Assembly (NCBI RefSeq): GCF_020786625.1
Contig: NZ_JAJGRC010000001.1
Location: 186,001 to 250,000 of the forward strand
Length of the DNA: 64,000 bases
Origin: Salinicoccus sp. RF5
Lineage (GTDB): Bacteria > Bacillota > Bacilli > Staphylococcales > Salinicoccaceae
Direction: 5' to 3'
Position numbers and translations under genes: made by a program. Shown piece after piece: positions 9,928-18,966 of this stretch (position 1 is its first letter; each line of letters starts with the position of its first letter). The notes under the pieces are model-generated. The model made no database searches. It saw only the letters and a list, made by a program, of their open reading frames with translations, and was not told where the DNA came from.

Positions 9928-9957
9928 GGGAAGAGCGCTGCTCTTCCTATTTTTTTA
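9928..9957 (+). terminator. Terminator of sdhCAB
   Basis: Stem GGAAGAGC / GCTCTTCC with a three-base loop (9929-9947), followed by TATTTTTTT. Confidence 0.85.
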
Positions 9958-10006
9958 TTTTCAAGTACGTTATAATGAAGGAAATAAGCGAGAAGGACTG
10001 GGGTCA

Positions 10007-10450
10007 ATGAGTGATAGGGAATCGATCATATCGATAGAGAAATCAATCAGATACATATCCGCCCATGTCAAAAGCCATGGACGGGAAATATTGAAGAAAT
10101 ACGAACTTTCACCTCTTCAGTTCGTCGCCCTACAGTGGGTGGACGACAAGGAGGGCATCACCATCGGGGAATTGTCGAACAGGCTGGATCTGGCGCATTC
10201 AACCACCACCGATATCGTCGATAAGCTTGAGAATGGTGCATTCGTAAAAAGGCAGAAGTATGAGAAGGACAAGAGGATCGTGCTGGTGCTGATGCAGGAC
10301 AAGGGGCATCAGATCATCAAAGAGGTCATCGCCAAGCGCATATCCTATATTTCGGAAATCACATCACATCTCTCGGCCGATGAAAAGGAGATGCTTCCGG
10401 TCATACTGGAGTCGATTCTGCAAGAAAGTGAAAAACGGAGCCATGAGTAG
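10007..10450 (+). CDS. MarR-family transcriptional regulator
   Basis: DNA-binding protein of 147 aa with the MarR winged-helix layout: helix 1 region [15 protein letters not shown], recognition part [25 protein letters not shown], and the wing [21 protein letters not shown] with the conserved D-R pair. The start ATG 10007 follows GGACTGGGG; a longer frame from 9926 would run through the sdh terminator. A TATAAT at 9971-9976 could be its -10 element. Its TAG stop overlaps the murI start by eight bases, so it is probably co-transcribed with murI and rdgB. The ligand and targets cannot be told from sequence; similar regulators sit between sdhB and murI in staphylococci. Confidence 0.85.
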   Translation: MSDRESIISIEKSIRYISAHVKSHGREILKKYELSPLQFVALQWVDDKEGITIGELSNRLDLAHSTTTDIVDKLENGAFVKRQKYEKDKRIVLVLMQDKGHQIIKEVIAKRISYISEITSHLSADEKEMLPVILESILQESEKRSHE

Positions 10451-11240
10451 ACCGATCGGTGTGATGGATTCTGGTGTTGGCGGCCTCACGGTGGCAAGCG
10501 AGATCATGAGGCAGCTGCCTGACGAGTCGATCATCTATTTCGGAGATCTCGACCGATGTCCCTATGGCAGCCGTCCGATGGAGGAGGTGAGGCGGTTCAC
10601 AATAGAAGTGGCCGACCATCTCGTGGACCGGGGCATAAAGATGCTTGTCGTGGCCTGCAACACCGCTACGGCGGCAGCGCTTGATACGTTGAAGGAACGA
10701 TATGACATACCGGTGATCGGCGTCATAGAGCCGGGGGCAAGAAGTGCGATACAGGGCAGTACGAACCAGAATGTCATCGTGCTGGCGACGGAAGGGACAG
10801 TGCAGTCCGGGGCCTACCCGGAAGCGATATGGCACATCAACCGCAATTTCAGCGTCCAGAGCACCGCATGCCCGAAATTCGTCCCACTCGTCGAAGAACT
10901 GCGGTACAAGGACCGTGTGGTGGTCCGGATCGTCCTCCACCAGACTTTGAAGCATCTGGCGGATTCCAGGGCGGATACCGTCATATTGGGGTGTACACAC
11001 TATCCCCTGCTGGCTAATGAAATCAGGGACTATTTCGATGGCAGGAAGAAAGTGATCGACTCCGGGTACGAAACCGCACGGGAAGTGAGTGCCATACTGA
11101 CGCTCTTCGATTCGCATGCTCCACCCGAATCGGAGCCGCGCCACCTGATGATTGTAAATGGGGAGACGTCCCGTTTCGAGTATATACTGAAGGACTGGAT
11201 GCCCTTCATGAAGTACACATTGGAACAGGTTGAACTTTAA
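10443..11240 (+). CDS. murI: Glutamate racemase
   Basis: Interconverts L- and D-glutamate, supplying D-Glu for the peptidoglycan stem peptide. 265 aa. Substrate and catalytic motifs are visible: [34 protein letters not shown] with the first catalytic Cys, and GCTHYPLL with the second Cys. The start ATG 10443 lies inside the end of the MarR gene (four-codon overlap) with GTGAAAAACGGAG upstream. It is followed after 10 bp by rdgB; this racemase plus XTP pyrophosphatase pairing is a common Firmicute arrangement. Confidence 0.95.
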   Translation: MSRPIGVMDSGVGGLTVASEIMRQLPDESIIYFGDLDRCPYGSRPMEEVRRFTIEVADHLVDRGIKMLVVACNTATAAALDTLKERYDIPVIGVIEPGARSAIQGSTNQNVIVLATEGTVQSGAYPEAIWHINRNFSVQSTACPKFVPLVEELRYKDRVVVRIVLHQTLKHLADSRADTVILGCTHYPLLANEIRDYFDGRKKVIDSGYETAREVSAILTLFDSHAPPESEPRHLMIVNGETSRFEYILKDWMPFMKYTLEQVEL

Positions 11241-11250
11241 GGAGGAATGC

Positions 11251-11883
11251 ATGATGGTCAGAATAGTGGTCGCCAGCGGAAACGAAGGGAAGATCAATGA
11301 TTTCAGGGCGATATTCCCCGATGATGAAATCATCGGCATAAAGGAGATGCTGCCCGGCTTTTCGGTGGATGAGACGGAGGATACATTCAGGGGCAATGCC
11401 ATACTCAAGGCGGAAGCAGCTGCAGAGGCGCTCGACATGCCCGTCCTGAGTGATGATTCGGGCCTCAGCGTCGATGCATTGGACGGTGCGCCAGGCGTCT
11501 ATTCGGCAAGGTTTGCTGGAGTGGATGCGACGGATGAGGAGAACAACAGCAGGCTCCTGTCCGAACTGGAAGGTGTCGGGGACCGCACTGCACATTTCAC
11601 ATGTGTCATCGCCCTCGCCATGCCGGGCCGGGAGACACGGACGTACGAAGGAAAGCTCCATGGTGAAATCCTCGAATCCCCTCAGGGTGGGGGTGGATTC
11701 GGATATGACCCGCTCTTCCGGACGGAGGATGGCAGGCTGCTCGGCATGGTTAGTGCCGAGGAAAAAGGGGAAATAAGCCATAGAAGAAATGCATTGGACC
11801 GGCTTCGGGAAGACACCGAATTATTCGATGCATTAATACACTTTGATGGAGATGATGGCAATGAGGATTCTGATCGTAAGTGA
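11251..11883 (+). CDS. rdgB: dITP/XTP pyrophosphatase (RdgB/HAM1 family)
   Basis: House-cleaning nucleotidase that hydrolyses dITP, ITP and XTP to monophosphates. 210 aa. Family motifs: VVASGNEGKINDF at the N terminus, DETEDTFRGNAILKAEAAAE, LSDDSGLSVDALDGAPGVYSAR with the metal-binding DDSG, FGYDPLF and KGEISHRRNAL near the C terminus. Two adjacent ATGs (11251 and 11254) follow GGAGGA with 4 or 7 bases of spacing, so the start is uncertain by one codon. Its end overlaps the next gene by 23 bp. Confidence 0.95.
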   Translation: MMVRIVVASGNEGKINDFRAIFPDDEIIGIKEMLPGFSVDETEDTFRGNAILKAEAAAEALDMPVLSDDSGLSVDALDGAPGVYSARFAGVDATDEENNSRLLSELEGVGDRTAHFTCVIALAMPGRETRTYEGKLHGEILESPQGGGGFGYDPLFRTEDGRLLGMVSAEEKGEISHRRNALDRLREDTELFDALIHFDGDDGNEDSDRK

Positions 11884-12349
11884 CAACCATGGTGAAAAGG
11901 GGGTCGTATATGAGGCATATGGCAGAAATGCAGGCGATCTGAACATCCACCTTGGGGACAGTGAGTTCAACTACGACGATACCGAGATGGTGCATTTCGA
12001 ACGTGTCAGGGGAAATGTGGATACGGACAGCCGCTACCCTATAGAAGGGCATCACGAAACATCGGGCGTCTTCTATACACATGGACACTACTACGATGTC
12101 AAGAAGGGCCGGGAAGTGCTGGCAGACCGCGCCAGGGAATACGATGCCACGTATGCATTCTACGGCCATTCTCATGTGGCGAAGGCCGAAGATGTAGGTG
12201 GCGTCTTCTGCATCAATCCGGGAAGCATCTCAAACTCCAAGGGTGAACTCGTGGAGTCCTATGCGGTGCTCGACACATCCAGCAATGTCGTCACCTTCCT
12301 GGACAGGGAGCATGAGGTGATCAAGGAAGTGGATCTGGATACGCTCTAG
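11861..12349 (+). CDS. YfcE/MJ0936-type metallophosphoesterase
   Basis: Small calcineurin-like phosphoesterase, 162 aa. Metal-binding motifs appear in the expected order: IVSDNHG (D-x-H), HLGDSEF (GD), VRGNVDTD (GN-x-D), THGHYYD and YGHSHVAK (GHxH). The family hydrolyses phosphodiesters; the physiological substrate is not known. The start MRILIVSDNHG is the standard one; several ATGs just upstream lie in the overlap with rdgB. It is the last gene of the murI-rdgB group and its stop overlaps that of a gene on the other strand. Confidence 0.88.
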   Translation: MRILIVSDNHGEKGVVYEAYGRNAGDLNIHLGDSEFNYDDTEMVHFERVRGNVDTDSRYPIEGHHETSGVFYTHGHYYDVKKGREVLADRAREYDATYAFYGHSHVAKAEDVGGVFCINPGSISNSKGELVESYAVLDTSSNVVTFLDREHEVIKEVDLDTL

Positions 12350-12585
12350 GCCATGAGCGCAGTCATGAGCATCAGTACTGTAAGCATGAGCATCGCCCAT
12401 TCGATCGTCCCCCGTCCGTGGCTGTCCCGCATGGCAGAACCGAGGAAGACGAGCAGTACGATGGACAGGATAATGAAGATCGGGGGGTGCATTTCAAATG
12501 TCGTATATCTGCCGGTCAGGTAGAGTATGGAGAGTGCGGTGAAAAACGTGGCGAGAAATATTCTGCCTGGATTCTTCATAGGCAT
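12346..12585 (-). CDS. Small hydrophobic membrane protein, unknown
   Basis: 79 aa on the minus strand with three likely membrane segments: RIFLATFFTALSILYLTG, PIFIILSIVLLVFLG and EWAMLMLTVLMLMTALMA. No family is recognised. ATG at 12585 has AAAGGA seven bases upstream, which supports translation; a longer frame to 12627 lacks this. It is convergent with the phosphoesterase gene, their stop codons overlapping at 12346-12349, and divergent from the DCC-family gene 44 bp away. Confidence 0.6.
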   Translation of the reverse strand: MPMKNPGRIFLATFFTALSILYLTGRYTTFEMHPPIFIILSIVLLVFLGSAMRDSHGRGTIEWAMLMLTVLMLMTALMA

Positions 12586-12629
12586 GATGCATCCTTTCAC
12601 AATGAGTTTGAAAGTCAGGAGGGTCAAAT

Positions 12630-12986
12630 ATGAATATACTTTATTTCGATGACGATTGCATCATCTGCAACCGTTTTGCGAAGATCATCACTGCTCTGGA
12701 CCGAAAGGACGCCATACGCTTCAGCTCCATAAAGGAGCTGGAAGGGATTGTGCCGGAGGACATCGATTCCGTCGTGTACTACTCCGATGACATGTACATC
12801 CATTCCGATGCCGTCATCGAAGTGGCTGCCGATGCGACGGGCTTCAGGCCCGTCAGATTGCTGAAGGCCATTCCCGTCTGCTGGCGGAATGCCCTCTACA
12901 GGCTGATCGCAAGGAACAGGTATCGGCTGAATGACAGGATGTCATGCACCATCGACCCGGATGTGAGAAAGAAGATCATCTCATAG
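12630..12986 (+). CDS. DCC-family (DUF393) thiol-disulfide oxidoreductase-like protein
   Basis: 118 aa. The N terminus has YFDDDCIICNRF, matching the D-x-x-C-x-x-C signature of the DCC family (usually YDGDCxxC). Downstream are the family-typical segments SDAVIEVAADATGFRPVRLLK and YRLIARNRYRLND. Thioredoxin-like fold and redox function are known only by inference from the family. AGGAGGG precedes ATG 12630. It is likely a short transcript of its own or with the following acetyltransferase. Confidence 0.82.
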   Translation: MNILYFDDDCIICNRFAKIITALDRKDAIRFSSIKELEGIVPEDIDSVVYYSDDMYIHSDAVIEVAADATGFRPVRLLKAIPVCWRNALYRLIARNRYRLNDRMSCTIDPDVRKKIIS

Positions 12987-13033
12987 GGCAATATATGGCC
13001 AAAACCGACTAATCATGACAGAGGGATCATAAT

Positions 13034-13585
13034 ATGGTGAGGATAAAAGTGGACGCGGATATAGAACTGAAGGCCATGGAACAGGGTGACCGGGCGATGG
13101 TATTCAATACAGTGGACCAGAACCGCGGCCATCTCAGGAAGTGGCTGCCATGGGTCGACTACATGACCAGTGCAGAGGACTATATCGGTGTGATAAAAGC
13201 ATGGCAGGAGGATATCGACAACGGCGTCGGCCTGCAGCTCGGCATCTTCCATAAGGGGGAGTTCGTCGGGATGTGCGGATATAATGAAATATTCTTCCTC
13301 AGCAGGCGCGGCCAACTCGGCTACTGGATCTCGAAGGAAGGGGAGGGGAAGGGGCTCGTCATGCGGTCCGTCCGAAAGCTTGTGGAATATGGATTCAGCA
13401 CGCTCGAACTGAACCGGATAGAGATCATCTGCGGAGAATACAACTACAGGAGCCGGGCCCTGCCCGAGGCAATGGGATTCACGAAGGAAGCTGTACTTGC
13501 AGACTACGAGTTCCTGTACGACCATTATCACGACTGCATCATGTACCGGCAGCTGAAAAGGGAGTACGATGCAGGGCAGCCCTGA
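13034..13585 (+). CDS. GNAT-family N-acetyltransferase, RimJ/RimL type
   Basis: 183 aa acetyltransferase. The acetyl-CoA fold is seen in GQLGYWISKEGEGKGLVMRSVRKLVEY (the R/Q-x-x-G-x-G/A loop appears as GEGKGL), and the C-terminal half has LELNRIEIICGEYNYRSRALPEAMGF, typical of ribosomal-protein-serine acetyltransferases such as B. subtilis YdaF. The substrate is not known. AGAGGG lies eight bases before ATG 13034. Confidence 0.85.
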   Translation: MVRIKVDADIELKAMEQGDRAMVFNTVDQNRGHLRKWLPWVDYMTSAEDYIGVIKAWQEDIDNGVGLQLGIFHKGEFVGMCGYNEIFFLSRRGQLGYWISKEGEGKGLVMRSVRKLVEYGFSTLELNRIEIICGEYNYRSRALPEAMGFTKEAVLADYEFLYDHYHDCIMYRQLKREYDAGQP

Positions 13586-13635
13586 AGCGGAATATCCGCT
13601 AGTGTAATAAAACATGAATTATTTCAAATAGGTGT

Positions 13636-13665
13636 TTGACTTAGAGGGGACCTTTTGATTATAAT
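13636..13665 (+). promoter_or_regulatory. Strong sigma-A promoter of the tRNA-Arg genes
   Basis: TTGACT (13636-13641), 18-bp spacer, TATAAT (13660-13665), 18 bp before the first tRNA. Confidence 0.75.
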
Positions 13666-13682
13666 TGTACTTGTCCGATTCA

Positions 13683-13756
13683 GTCCTGGTAGCTCAGCTG
13701 GATAGAGCAATAGCCTTCTAAGCTATCGGTCGGGGGTTCGAATCCCTCCCAGGACG
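13683..13756 (+). tRNA. tRNA-Arg (anticodon UCU)
   Basis: 74 nt cloverleaf. Acceptor GTCCTGG pairs with CCAGGAC, anticodon stem ATAGC/GCTAT encloses CTTCTAA with anticodon TCT (13717-13719), and the T arm has GGGGGTTCGAATCCCTCC. The CCA end is not encoded. Reads the AGA codon. Confidence 0.95.
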
Positions 13757-13763
13757 CTATGAA

Positions 13764-13794
13764 AGAACCCCCTTGAGTGGGGTTCCTTTTTTTA
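13764..13794 (+). terminator. Terminator behind tRNA-Arg(UCU)
   Basis: Stem GAACCCC/GGGGTTC with a short loop followed by seven T and TATC. Confidence 0.8.
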
Positions 13795-13808
13795 TCATTC
13801 CAGATGAT

Positions 13809-13882
13809 GTCCCAGTAGCTCAGCAGGATAGAGCGACAGCCTCCTAAGCTGTAGGTCGGGGGTTCGACTCCCTCCTGGGACG
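13809..13882 (+). tRNA. tRNA-Arg (anticodon CCU)
   Basis: 74 nt cloverleaf. Acceptor GTCCCAG pairs with CTGGGAC, anticodon stem ACAGC/GCTGT encloses CTCCTAA with anticodon CCT, and the T arm is GGGGGTTCGACTCCCTCC. CCA is not encoded. Reads the AGG codon. No separate promoter is evident between the two tRNAs, so it probably depends on read-through of the first terminator or a weak promoter. Confidence 0.95.
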
Positions 13883-13887
13883 TAACC

Positions 13888-13917
13888 GCCCTCCTTCGTG
13901 GAGGGTTTTTTTATTTT
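13888..13917 (+). terminator. Terminator behind tRNA-Arg(CCU)
   Basis: Stem CCCTCC/GGAGGG (13889-13905) with a TTCGT loop followed by seven T. Confidence 0.85.
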
Positions 13918-13970
13918 ACAAACAAAACAGGCTTCTATAAAATTATTATGACTTCATATAAAGGAGAATT

Positions 13971-14591
13971 ATGATGAGCAAATTTGATGAACCTATTCTC
14001 GTAGTACCGAGGGATGTTCTTTTTAATGATGAGGCGGATGCCTTCAATGGTTTCATTGGCATGAACGACAGGAGGTACGAAAACATTATTTCGACCCTTC
14101 CCAAGTTCGAAGTGAAGCGGCGGGGGGACATGGAGGAAGATCCGGCGTACAAGCAGCTGGTCGGTTATGTCATAATCACTTCCGACAATGGGAAAACACT
14201 CGTCTACAAACGCCTGAATGGCGGTGGTGAAGCGCGCCTGCACGGCATGCTGTCGATTGGTGTCGGCGGGCATATGAATGATGTACCGGATGCTTCCGGC
14301 ATCGAAGAAAAGCTTTACATCAATGCAGGACGGGAACTTTCTGAGGAGGTGGGACTCTCCCAGGAACAGCTCGAAGATATAGAAATCGTCGGTCTGATCA
14401 ACGACGATGATAACGAGGTGGGCCGTGTCCATATCGGTGTCGTATTCAAGGTGACGGTCGAGGAAGCGGATGTTGCGTCGCATGAGGAGGATACACTTGA
14501 GCTCATCTGGGAAAAGGACGACCAGCTGGCGGAGCGGTCCCCTTACGAATCATGGAGCGAACTGATCATCAAGGATGCCTATGGACGATAA
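13971..14591 (+). CDS. NUDIX-like hydrolase domain protein
   Basis: 206 aa. The region GVGGHMNDVPD ... EEKLYINAGRELSEEVGLS carries the second half of a Nudix box exactly (E-x7-R-E-L-S-E-E-V-G-L), while the distance from the leading Gly to the first Glu is longer than the standard five residues. The N-terminal third (ILVVPRDVLFN ... YENIISTLPKFEVKRRGDMEED) is a family-specific extension. The substrate is unknown. AAGGAG stands 4 or 7 bases before ATG 13971 or 13974. The next gene starts inside its last codons. Confidence 0.8.
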   Translation: MMSKFDEPILVVPRDVLFNDEADAFNGFIGMNDRRYENIISTLPKFEVKRRGDMEEDPAYKQLVGYVIITSDNGKTLVYKRLNGGGEARLHGMLSIGVGGHMNDVPDASGIEEKLYINAGRELSEEVGLSQEQLEDIEIVGLINDDDNEVGRVHIGVVFKVTVEEADVASHEEDTLELIWEKDDQLAERSPYESWSELIIKDAYGR

Positions 14592-15522
14592 GGTCATCTC
14601 CCACCGCCGGTTCCTCGGCAAGATGGAACGCGACATGGAAGCCGACCGTCAGAATGACGATCATGCGGAATTCGTCGAGAAGTTCAGAAGATACGAAGCA
14701 CTTCTGGAGCCGGACATCGGCCTGATCGAACAGTTCTACCGGGCGCTTTCCGCCATCGGAAAGCATGATGAGATCATCGATTATGCCCTGCTGCAGATGA
14801 ATGCCGGGCGCGGACATTATGATGTGCACATGCGCCACCTGCTCGAAGGACTCCTGAGCCAGGAGCGGTATTTCGAGGTGGTCGAATTCTCCGACCATCT
14901 CATGAAGGAGGAAATCCCCCATGACTTCCGGATTGAAGTGGCGGCGCTCCGCCACCGGGCGAAGAAGGCAATTGACGAGAAGAAAGAGGCTTCGATGTCT
15001 GAAATGCCGGAAGTCGATGCCGACTCCTACAATGATATGCAGTCCTATGAACGGATGGATTTCCTGAAGCGGATCATTGAAGAGGCGGATGACCGATACC
15101 GGGAGCTCATCCGGAACGCGGCGGCGGCGGAGGATAACCCTGAACTGCTGACGTTCATGCTACTGTATCTGAGGACGGCGGGGGACGAAAATGTGCTCGC
15201 CGTCCATAAGATGGGTAAAAGGATAGAGGTCGTCCCCGGAGAACTGCATGACCTTGAGGAAGGTCCCTTCAGGTCGATCAGTGCGCGTGTCATGGATGAA
15301 GTGGAGGACAGGATTCCGCAGTTTGCCGAGTCGGCGGCTGCCATGCTGATGTCGCATATGCTCTACTGCTACCCGGTCGAGCCGCCTTTTGGGACAGAGG
15401 ATATGGTGGCTGCATATCTGGAGGAGATACTCGGTATGGTGAACATCGAGTATGAAGTCGCGGCCAACCCCCAGGCAGTCTCCTGGATCCGGGCGCTCGA
15501 GCAGTCGATTGCCGGGGAATGA
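14581..15522 (+). CDS. Conserved helical-repeat (TPR-like) protein
   Basis: 313 aa, acidic and almost entirely helical by composition. Residues 30-130 look like degenerate tetratricopeptide-type repeats (EQFYRALSAIGKHDEIIDYA, HLLEGLLSQERYFEVVEFS), followed by an acidic linker and a second helical domain. No catalytic motif. A protein of this kind lies directly upstream of tig in staphylococci; function unknown. ATG 14581 has AAGGA five bases upstream and is preferred to ATG 14575. It overlaps the NUDIX gene by 11 bp, indicating a common transcript. Confidence 0.75.
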   Translation: MDDKVISHRRFLGKMERDMEADRQNDDHAEFVEKFRRYEALLEPDIGLIEQFYRALSAIGKHDEIIDYALLQMNAGRGHYDVHMRHLLEGLLSQERYFEVVEFSDHLMKEEIPHDFRIEVAALRHRAKKAIDEKKEASMSEMPEVDADSYNDMQSYERMDFLKRIIEEADDRYRELIRNAAAAEDNPELLTFMLLYLRTAGDENVLAVHKMGKRIEVVPGELHDLEEGPFRSISARVMDEVEDRIPQFAESAAAMLMSHMLYCYPVEPPFGTEDMVAAYLEEILGMVNIEYEVAANPQAVSWIRALEQSIAGE

Positions 15523-15539
15523 AGGCTGTAAATCAAATG

Positions 15540-15568
15540 TTGGATATGAAAAAGTGATATGTTATACT
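15540..15568 (+). promoter_or_regulatory. Probable sigma-A promoter of tig
   Basis: TTGGAT (15540-15545), 17-bp spacer, TATACT (15563-15568), about 30 bp before the tig ribosome-binding site. Confidence 0.6.
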
Positions 15569-15611
15569 ATATTGGTTGATTGAAATCATGGACTAACGGA
15601 GGAATAAGAAT

Positions 15612-16895
15612 ATGTCTCAAAAGTGGGAAAAACAAGAGGGTAACGAAGGAGTTCTGACTGTCACAGTCCCTGCAAAGGAAGTTGACGGTGCTCTCAATGA
15701 AGCATTCAAGAAAGTTTCAAAAGATGTAAGCATTCCAGGATTCAGAAAAGGCAAAGTGCCGCGCCAAATGTTCGAAAAGCGTTTCGGTGTAGAATCCCTT
15801 TACCAGGATGCACTGGATATCCTGCTTCCAAAAGCTTATACAGAAGCTGTAAATGAAGCGGACATCAATCCTGTGGATCAGCCTGAAGTGGACATCGAGC
15901 AGATGGAGAAGGGCAAAGACCTCATCTTCACTGCGAAAGTCATCGTGGAACCTGAAGTGAAGCTCGGCGAATACAAAGGGCTTGAAGCTGAAGAGCTTGA
16001 CACGGAAGTGACTGAAGAGGATGTTCAGAAGGAAATCGACAACATGCTCGAAGCACATGCTGACATGGTTGTTAAGGAAGACGGAAAAGTTGAAGAGGGA
16101 GACGTCGTCAACCTCGACTTCGACGGCTATATAGATGGTGAACAGTTCGAAGGCGGCCAGGCTGAAGGCTACGAACTCGAAATCGGTTCCGGCAGCTTCA
16201 TCCCAGGCTTCGAAGAACAGGTAGTCGGCATGGGTGTTGAAGAGGAGAAGGATGTCAACGTCACTTTCCCTGAGGAATACCATGCAGAAGAACTTGCTGG
16301 CAAAGAAGCGACTTTCAAAGTCAAAGTCAACAGCATGAAATCCAAGGAGATTCCTGAACTCGACGACGAACTCGTCAAGGAACTCGATCAGGATGTAGAA
16401 ACTGTGGACGCTTTGAAGGAGAAGGTCGAAAAAGACCTCAAAGAAGCGAAGGAAAATGAAGCGGATGTGACCATGAAGGAACAGCTCATCGAGCAGGCTG
16501 CAGAAAATGCAGAAATCGATGTGCCGGAAGCGATGGTCAAGACGGAAACTGACAGGATGCTCCAGGAATTCGAACAGCGCCTCTCCCAGCAGGGCATCAA
16601 CATGGAGATGTACCAGCAGCTGTCCGGCCAGGACGAAGATGCACTCCGTGAACAGATGAAGGACGATGCACAGAAGCGTGTACGTACGAATCTCGTGCTC
16701 AAGCAGATTGCTGTTGATGAGGACATCGAAGTGACTGAAGCGGACATGGACAAAGAGCTTGAAAAGATGAGCGAACAGTTCGGCATCAAAGTGGAAGACA
16801 TCAAATCCACTCTCGGCGACCTCTCCATGCTCCAGGACGACCTCAAAGTACAGAAGGCAATCGATGTACTTGTAGACAACAGGAAACAGAAATAG
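15612..16895 (+). CDS. tig: Trigger factor, ribosome-associated chaperone and prolyl isomerase
   Basis: 427 aa, standard length. Binds ribosomal protein L23 at the exit tunnel and shields nascent chains. The ribosome-binding signature [21 protein letters not shown] lies at residues 38-58; the FKBP-type PPIase domain covers about 150-240 ([31 protein letters not shown]); the C-terminal helical chaperone arms follow. The gene is strongly acidic and uses favoured codons, as expected of an abundant protein. GGAGGA lies seven bases before ATG 15612. Confidence 0.97.
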   Translation: MSQKWEKQEGNEGVLTVTVPAKEVDGALNEAFKKVSKDVSIPGFRKGKVPRQMFEKRFGVESLYQDALDILLPKAYTEAVNEADINPVDQPEVDIEQMEKGKDLIFTAKVIVEPEVKLGEYKGLEAEELDTEVTEEDVQKEIDNMLEAHADMVVKEDGKVEEGDVVNLDFDGYIDGEQFEGGQAEGYELEIGSGSFIPGFEEQVVGMGVEEEKDVNVTFPEEYHAEELAGKEATFKVKVNSMKSKEIPELDDELVKELDQDVETVDALKEKVEKDLKEAKENEADVTMKEQLIEQAAENAEIDVPEAMVKTETDRMLQEFEQRLSQQGINMEMYQQLSGQDEDALREQMKDDAQKRVRTNLVLKQIAVDEDIEVTEADMDKELEKMSEQFGIKVEDIKSTLGDLSMLQDDLKVQKAIDVLVDNRKQK

Positions 16896-16921
16896 AACAG
16901 GCAAAAGAGTACAAATGAATC

Positions 16922-16954
16922 AAGAGCTCTGCAACAGGTCGTTGCAGAGCTCTT
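16922..16954. repeat. Perfect 14-bp inverted repeat between tig and clpX
   Basis: Arms AAGAGCTCTGCAAC (16922-16935) and GTTGCAGAGCTCTT (16941-16954) around a five-base loop. It would form a very stable hairpin just behind tig, but only TTT follows after AGC, so a classic intrinsic terminator is not obvious; it may act as a terminator or as an mRNA 3'-end stabiliser. Confidence 0.75.
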
Positions 16955-16982
16955 AGCTTTATGGCGCTCCGAGACTGTATAT

Positions 16983-17011
16983 TTGATTTTAACGATGATT
17001 TCTAGTATATT
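16983..17011 (+). promoter_or_regulatory. Probable sigma-A promoter of clpX
   Basis: TTGATT (16983-16988), 17-bp spacer, TATATT (17006-17011), 30 bp before the clpX start codon. No CtsR-type heptad repeat was seen nearby. Confidence 0.6.
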
Positions 17012-17040
17012 TTACAGGAATGAAAAAAGAGGTGTTGAAA

Positions 17041-18297
17041 ATGTTTAAATTTAATGAAGACGACACAAATCTCACTTGTTCCTTCTGTGGCAAGGATCAG
17101 GAACAGGTGAAGAAATTGATCGCAGGCAGCGGTGTCTACATCTGCAACGAATGTATCGAACTCTGCCATGAAATCATCGAAGAAGAGCTGAAGTCCGAGA
17201 AGACTGAAGTGTTTACAGAAATACCGAAACCGCAGGAAATACTTGAGGCGCTGAATGACTATGTCATCGGGCAGGACAATGCCAAGCGTGCGCTGAGTGT
17301 AGCGGTATATAACCACTATAAACGCATCAACCAGAACCAGGAAGACGGCGTGGAAATCTCGAAGAGTAACATCGCGCTGATCGGACCGACAGGAAGCGGT
17401 AAGACACTGCTCGCCCAGACTCTGGCCAGGACACTCAATGTGCCGTTTGCCATCGCCGATGCAACAAGCCTGACTGAAGCGGGCTATGTCGGGGACGATG
17501 TCGAGAACATCCTCCTCCGTCTGATCCAGGCAGCGGACTTTGATGTAGAACGTGCTGAACAGGGCATCATCTACGTCGATGAAATCGACAAGATCGCACG
17601 CAAGAGCGAGAACACTTCCATCACAAGGGACGTCTCCGGTGAAGGCGTCCAGCAGGCACTTCTTAAGATTCTCGAAGGAACAACAGCAAGCGTTCCGCCA
17701 CAAGGAGGCAGGAAACATCCGAACCAGGAATCCATCCAGATCGATACGAAGAACATCCTCTTCGTCCTCGGTGGCGCTTTCGACGGCATGGATGAAATCA
17801 TCAAGAGGCGTATCGGCGAGAAGGTCATCGGGTTCGGCGGTGCATCCGAAAAGTCGAATGACAAAGATGAGATCATGAAAAAAGTCCGTCCGGACGATCT
17901 CCAGAGCTACGGCTTGATTCCGGAATTCATCGGACGTGTACCGATCATCAGCTACCTTGAGGAACTCGATGTCGATGCACTCAACTCCATTCTGACAGAG
18001 CCGAAGAATGCGCTCGTCAAGCAGTATCAGAAGATGCTCGAGATAGACAATGTGGAACTGGAATTCGACCAGGACGCACTGAATGCCATCAGTGAACTGG
18101 CGATCGAAAGGAAAACAGGGGCCCGCGGCCTCCGTTCGATCATTGAGGAGCGCATGGTGGACATCATGTTCAATGTGCCTTCCAATGAAGATATCCGCAA
18201 GGTGAAGATCACAAGAGCGACAATTGAAGAGGAAGCAGAACCCCTGCTCTTCGATGAAAACGGGGAAGAGATCCAACTGAACCGTAAAAGTGCATAA
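17041..18297 (+). CDS. clpX: ATP-dependent Clp protease ATP-binding subunit ClpX
   Basis: AAA+ unfoldase of 418 aa that feeds substrates to ClpP. The N-terminal zinc-binding domain has [14 protein letters not shown] and CNECIELC; Walker A is [12 protein letters not shown], Walker B is [14 protein letters not shown], the pore loop GYVGDDVE, and sensor 2 lies in [11 protein letters not shown]. The ClpP-docking IGF-type loop appears as VIGFGG. ATG 17041 with AGAGGTG upstream gives the usual MFKFNEDD start; an in-frame ATG at 17020 is less well placed. A terminator follows directly. Confidence 0.97.
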   Translation: MFKFNEDDTNLTCSFCGKDQEQVKKLIAGSGVYICNECIELCHEIIEEELKSEKTEVFTEIPKPQEILEALNDYVIGQDNAKRALSVAVYNHYKRINQNQEDGVEISKSNIALIGPTGSGKTLLAQTLARTLNVPFAIADATSLTEAGYVGDDVENILLRLIQAADFDVERAEQGIIYVDEIDKIARKSENTSITRDVSGEGVQQALLKILEGTTASVPPQGGRKHPNQESIQIDTKNILFVLGGAFDGMDEIIKRRIGEKVIGFGGASEKSNDKDEIMKKVRPDDLQSYGLIPEFIGRVPIISYLEELDVDALNSILTEPKNALVKQYQKMLEIDNVELEFDQDALNAISELAIERKTGARGLRSIIEERMVDIMFNVPSNEDIRKVKITRATIEEEAEPLLFDENGEEIQLNRKSA

Positions 18298-18302
18298 TAC
18301 CT

Positions 18303-18336
18303 GAAAGAGCTGTCTGAACCATGGACAGCTCTTTTT
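18303..18336 (+). terminator. Terminator of clpX
   Basis: Perfect 11-bp stem AAAGAGCTGTC / GACAGCTCTTT with T-run at the 3' side. Confidence 0.85.
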
Positions 18337-18355
18337 ACTGAAAGGAAGAAGAGCG

Positions 18356-18943
18356 ATGAGAATCAATCCAAACAATGTAGAAATACTCATCTCTGCCGTA
18401 GGCAGTGACCAATATCCGAAGACCGGCCTGCGGGAAATCGCTTTGAGCGGCCGCTCGAATGTCGGCAAGTCCTCCTTCATCAATGCGGTGGCCGGCCGGA
18501 AGAATATCGCAAGGACTTCTTCCAAGCCGGGGAAGACGCAGACGCTGAACTTCTATAATATGGACGATCAGTTCATATTCGTGGATGTCCCCGGCTATGG
18601 CTATGCCAAGCAGTCGAAGAAGTCCCGTGAAGAGTGGGGCCGGATGATCGAGAGCTACTTGGCGGAAAGGGACGAGCTGGCGGCTGTCATCCAGCTGGTC
18701 GACTTGAGGCACAAGCCGACGGAAGATGATGTACTGATGTACAATTATCTGAAGCATTTCGAGATTCCGGTGATGATGATATGCACCAAGATGGACAAGA
18801 TTCCAAAAAGCAAGCTGCAGAAGCACCTTAAGGTGGTCAGGGAGACGATCGACTTTGAAGAGGGTGATGTGATGATCCCCTTCTCCGCATTGGACAAGAA
18901 GAATCTGTCCCAGGCAATGGATGCCATTTCACAGTATATGTAG
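18356..18943 (+). CDS. engB: Ribosome biogenesis GTP-binding protein YsxC/EngB
   Basis: 195 aa TRAFAC GTPase needed for 50S subunit assembly. G1 is [13 protein letters not shown]2 the [14 protein letters not shown] segment, G3 DVPGYGYA, G4 TKMDK and G5 in FSALD. Start ATG 18356 follows GAAAGGAAGAAG. Placement between clpX and hemA is conserved in staphylococci. Confidence 0.95.
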   Translation: MRINPNNVEILISAVGSDQYPKTGLREIALSGRSNVGKSSFINAVAGRKNIARTSSKPGKTQTLNFYNMDDQFIFVDVPGYGYAKQSKKSREEWGRMIESYLAERDELAAVIQLVDLRHKPTEDDVLMYNYLKHFEIPVMMICTKMDKIPKSKLQKHLKVVRETIDFEEGDVMIPFSALDKKNLSQAMDAISQYM

Positions 18944-18966
18944 TGTTGTTCACAAAAAATACTTAT

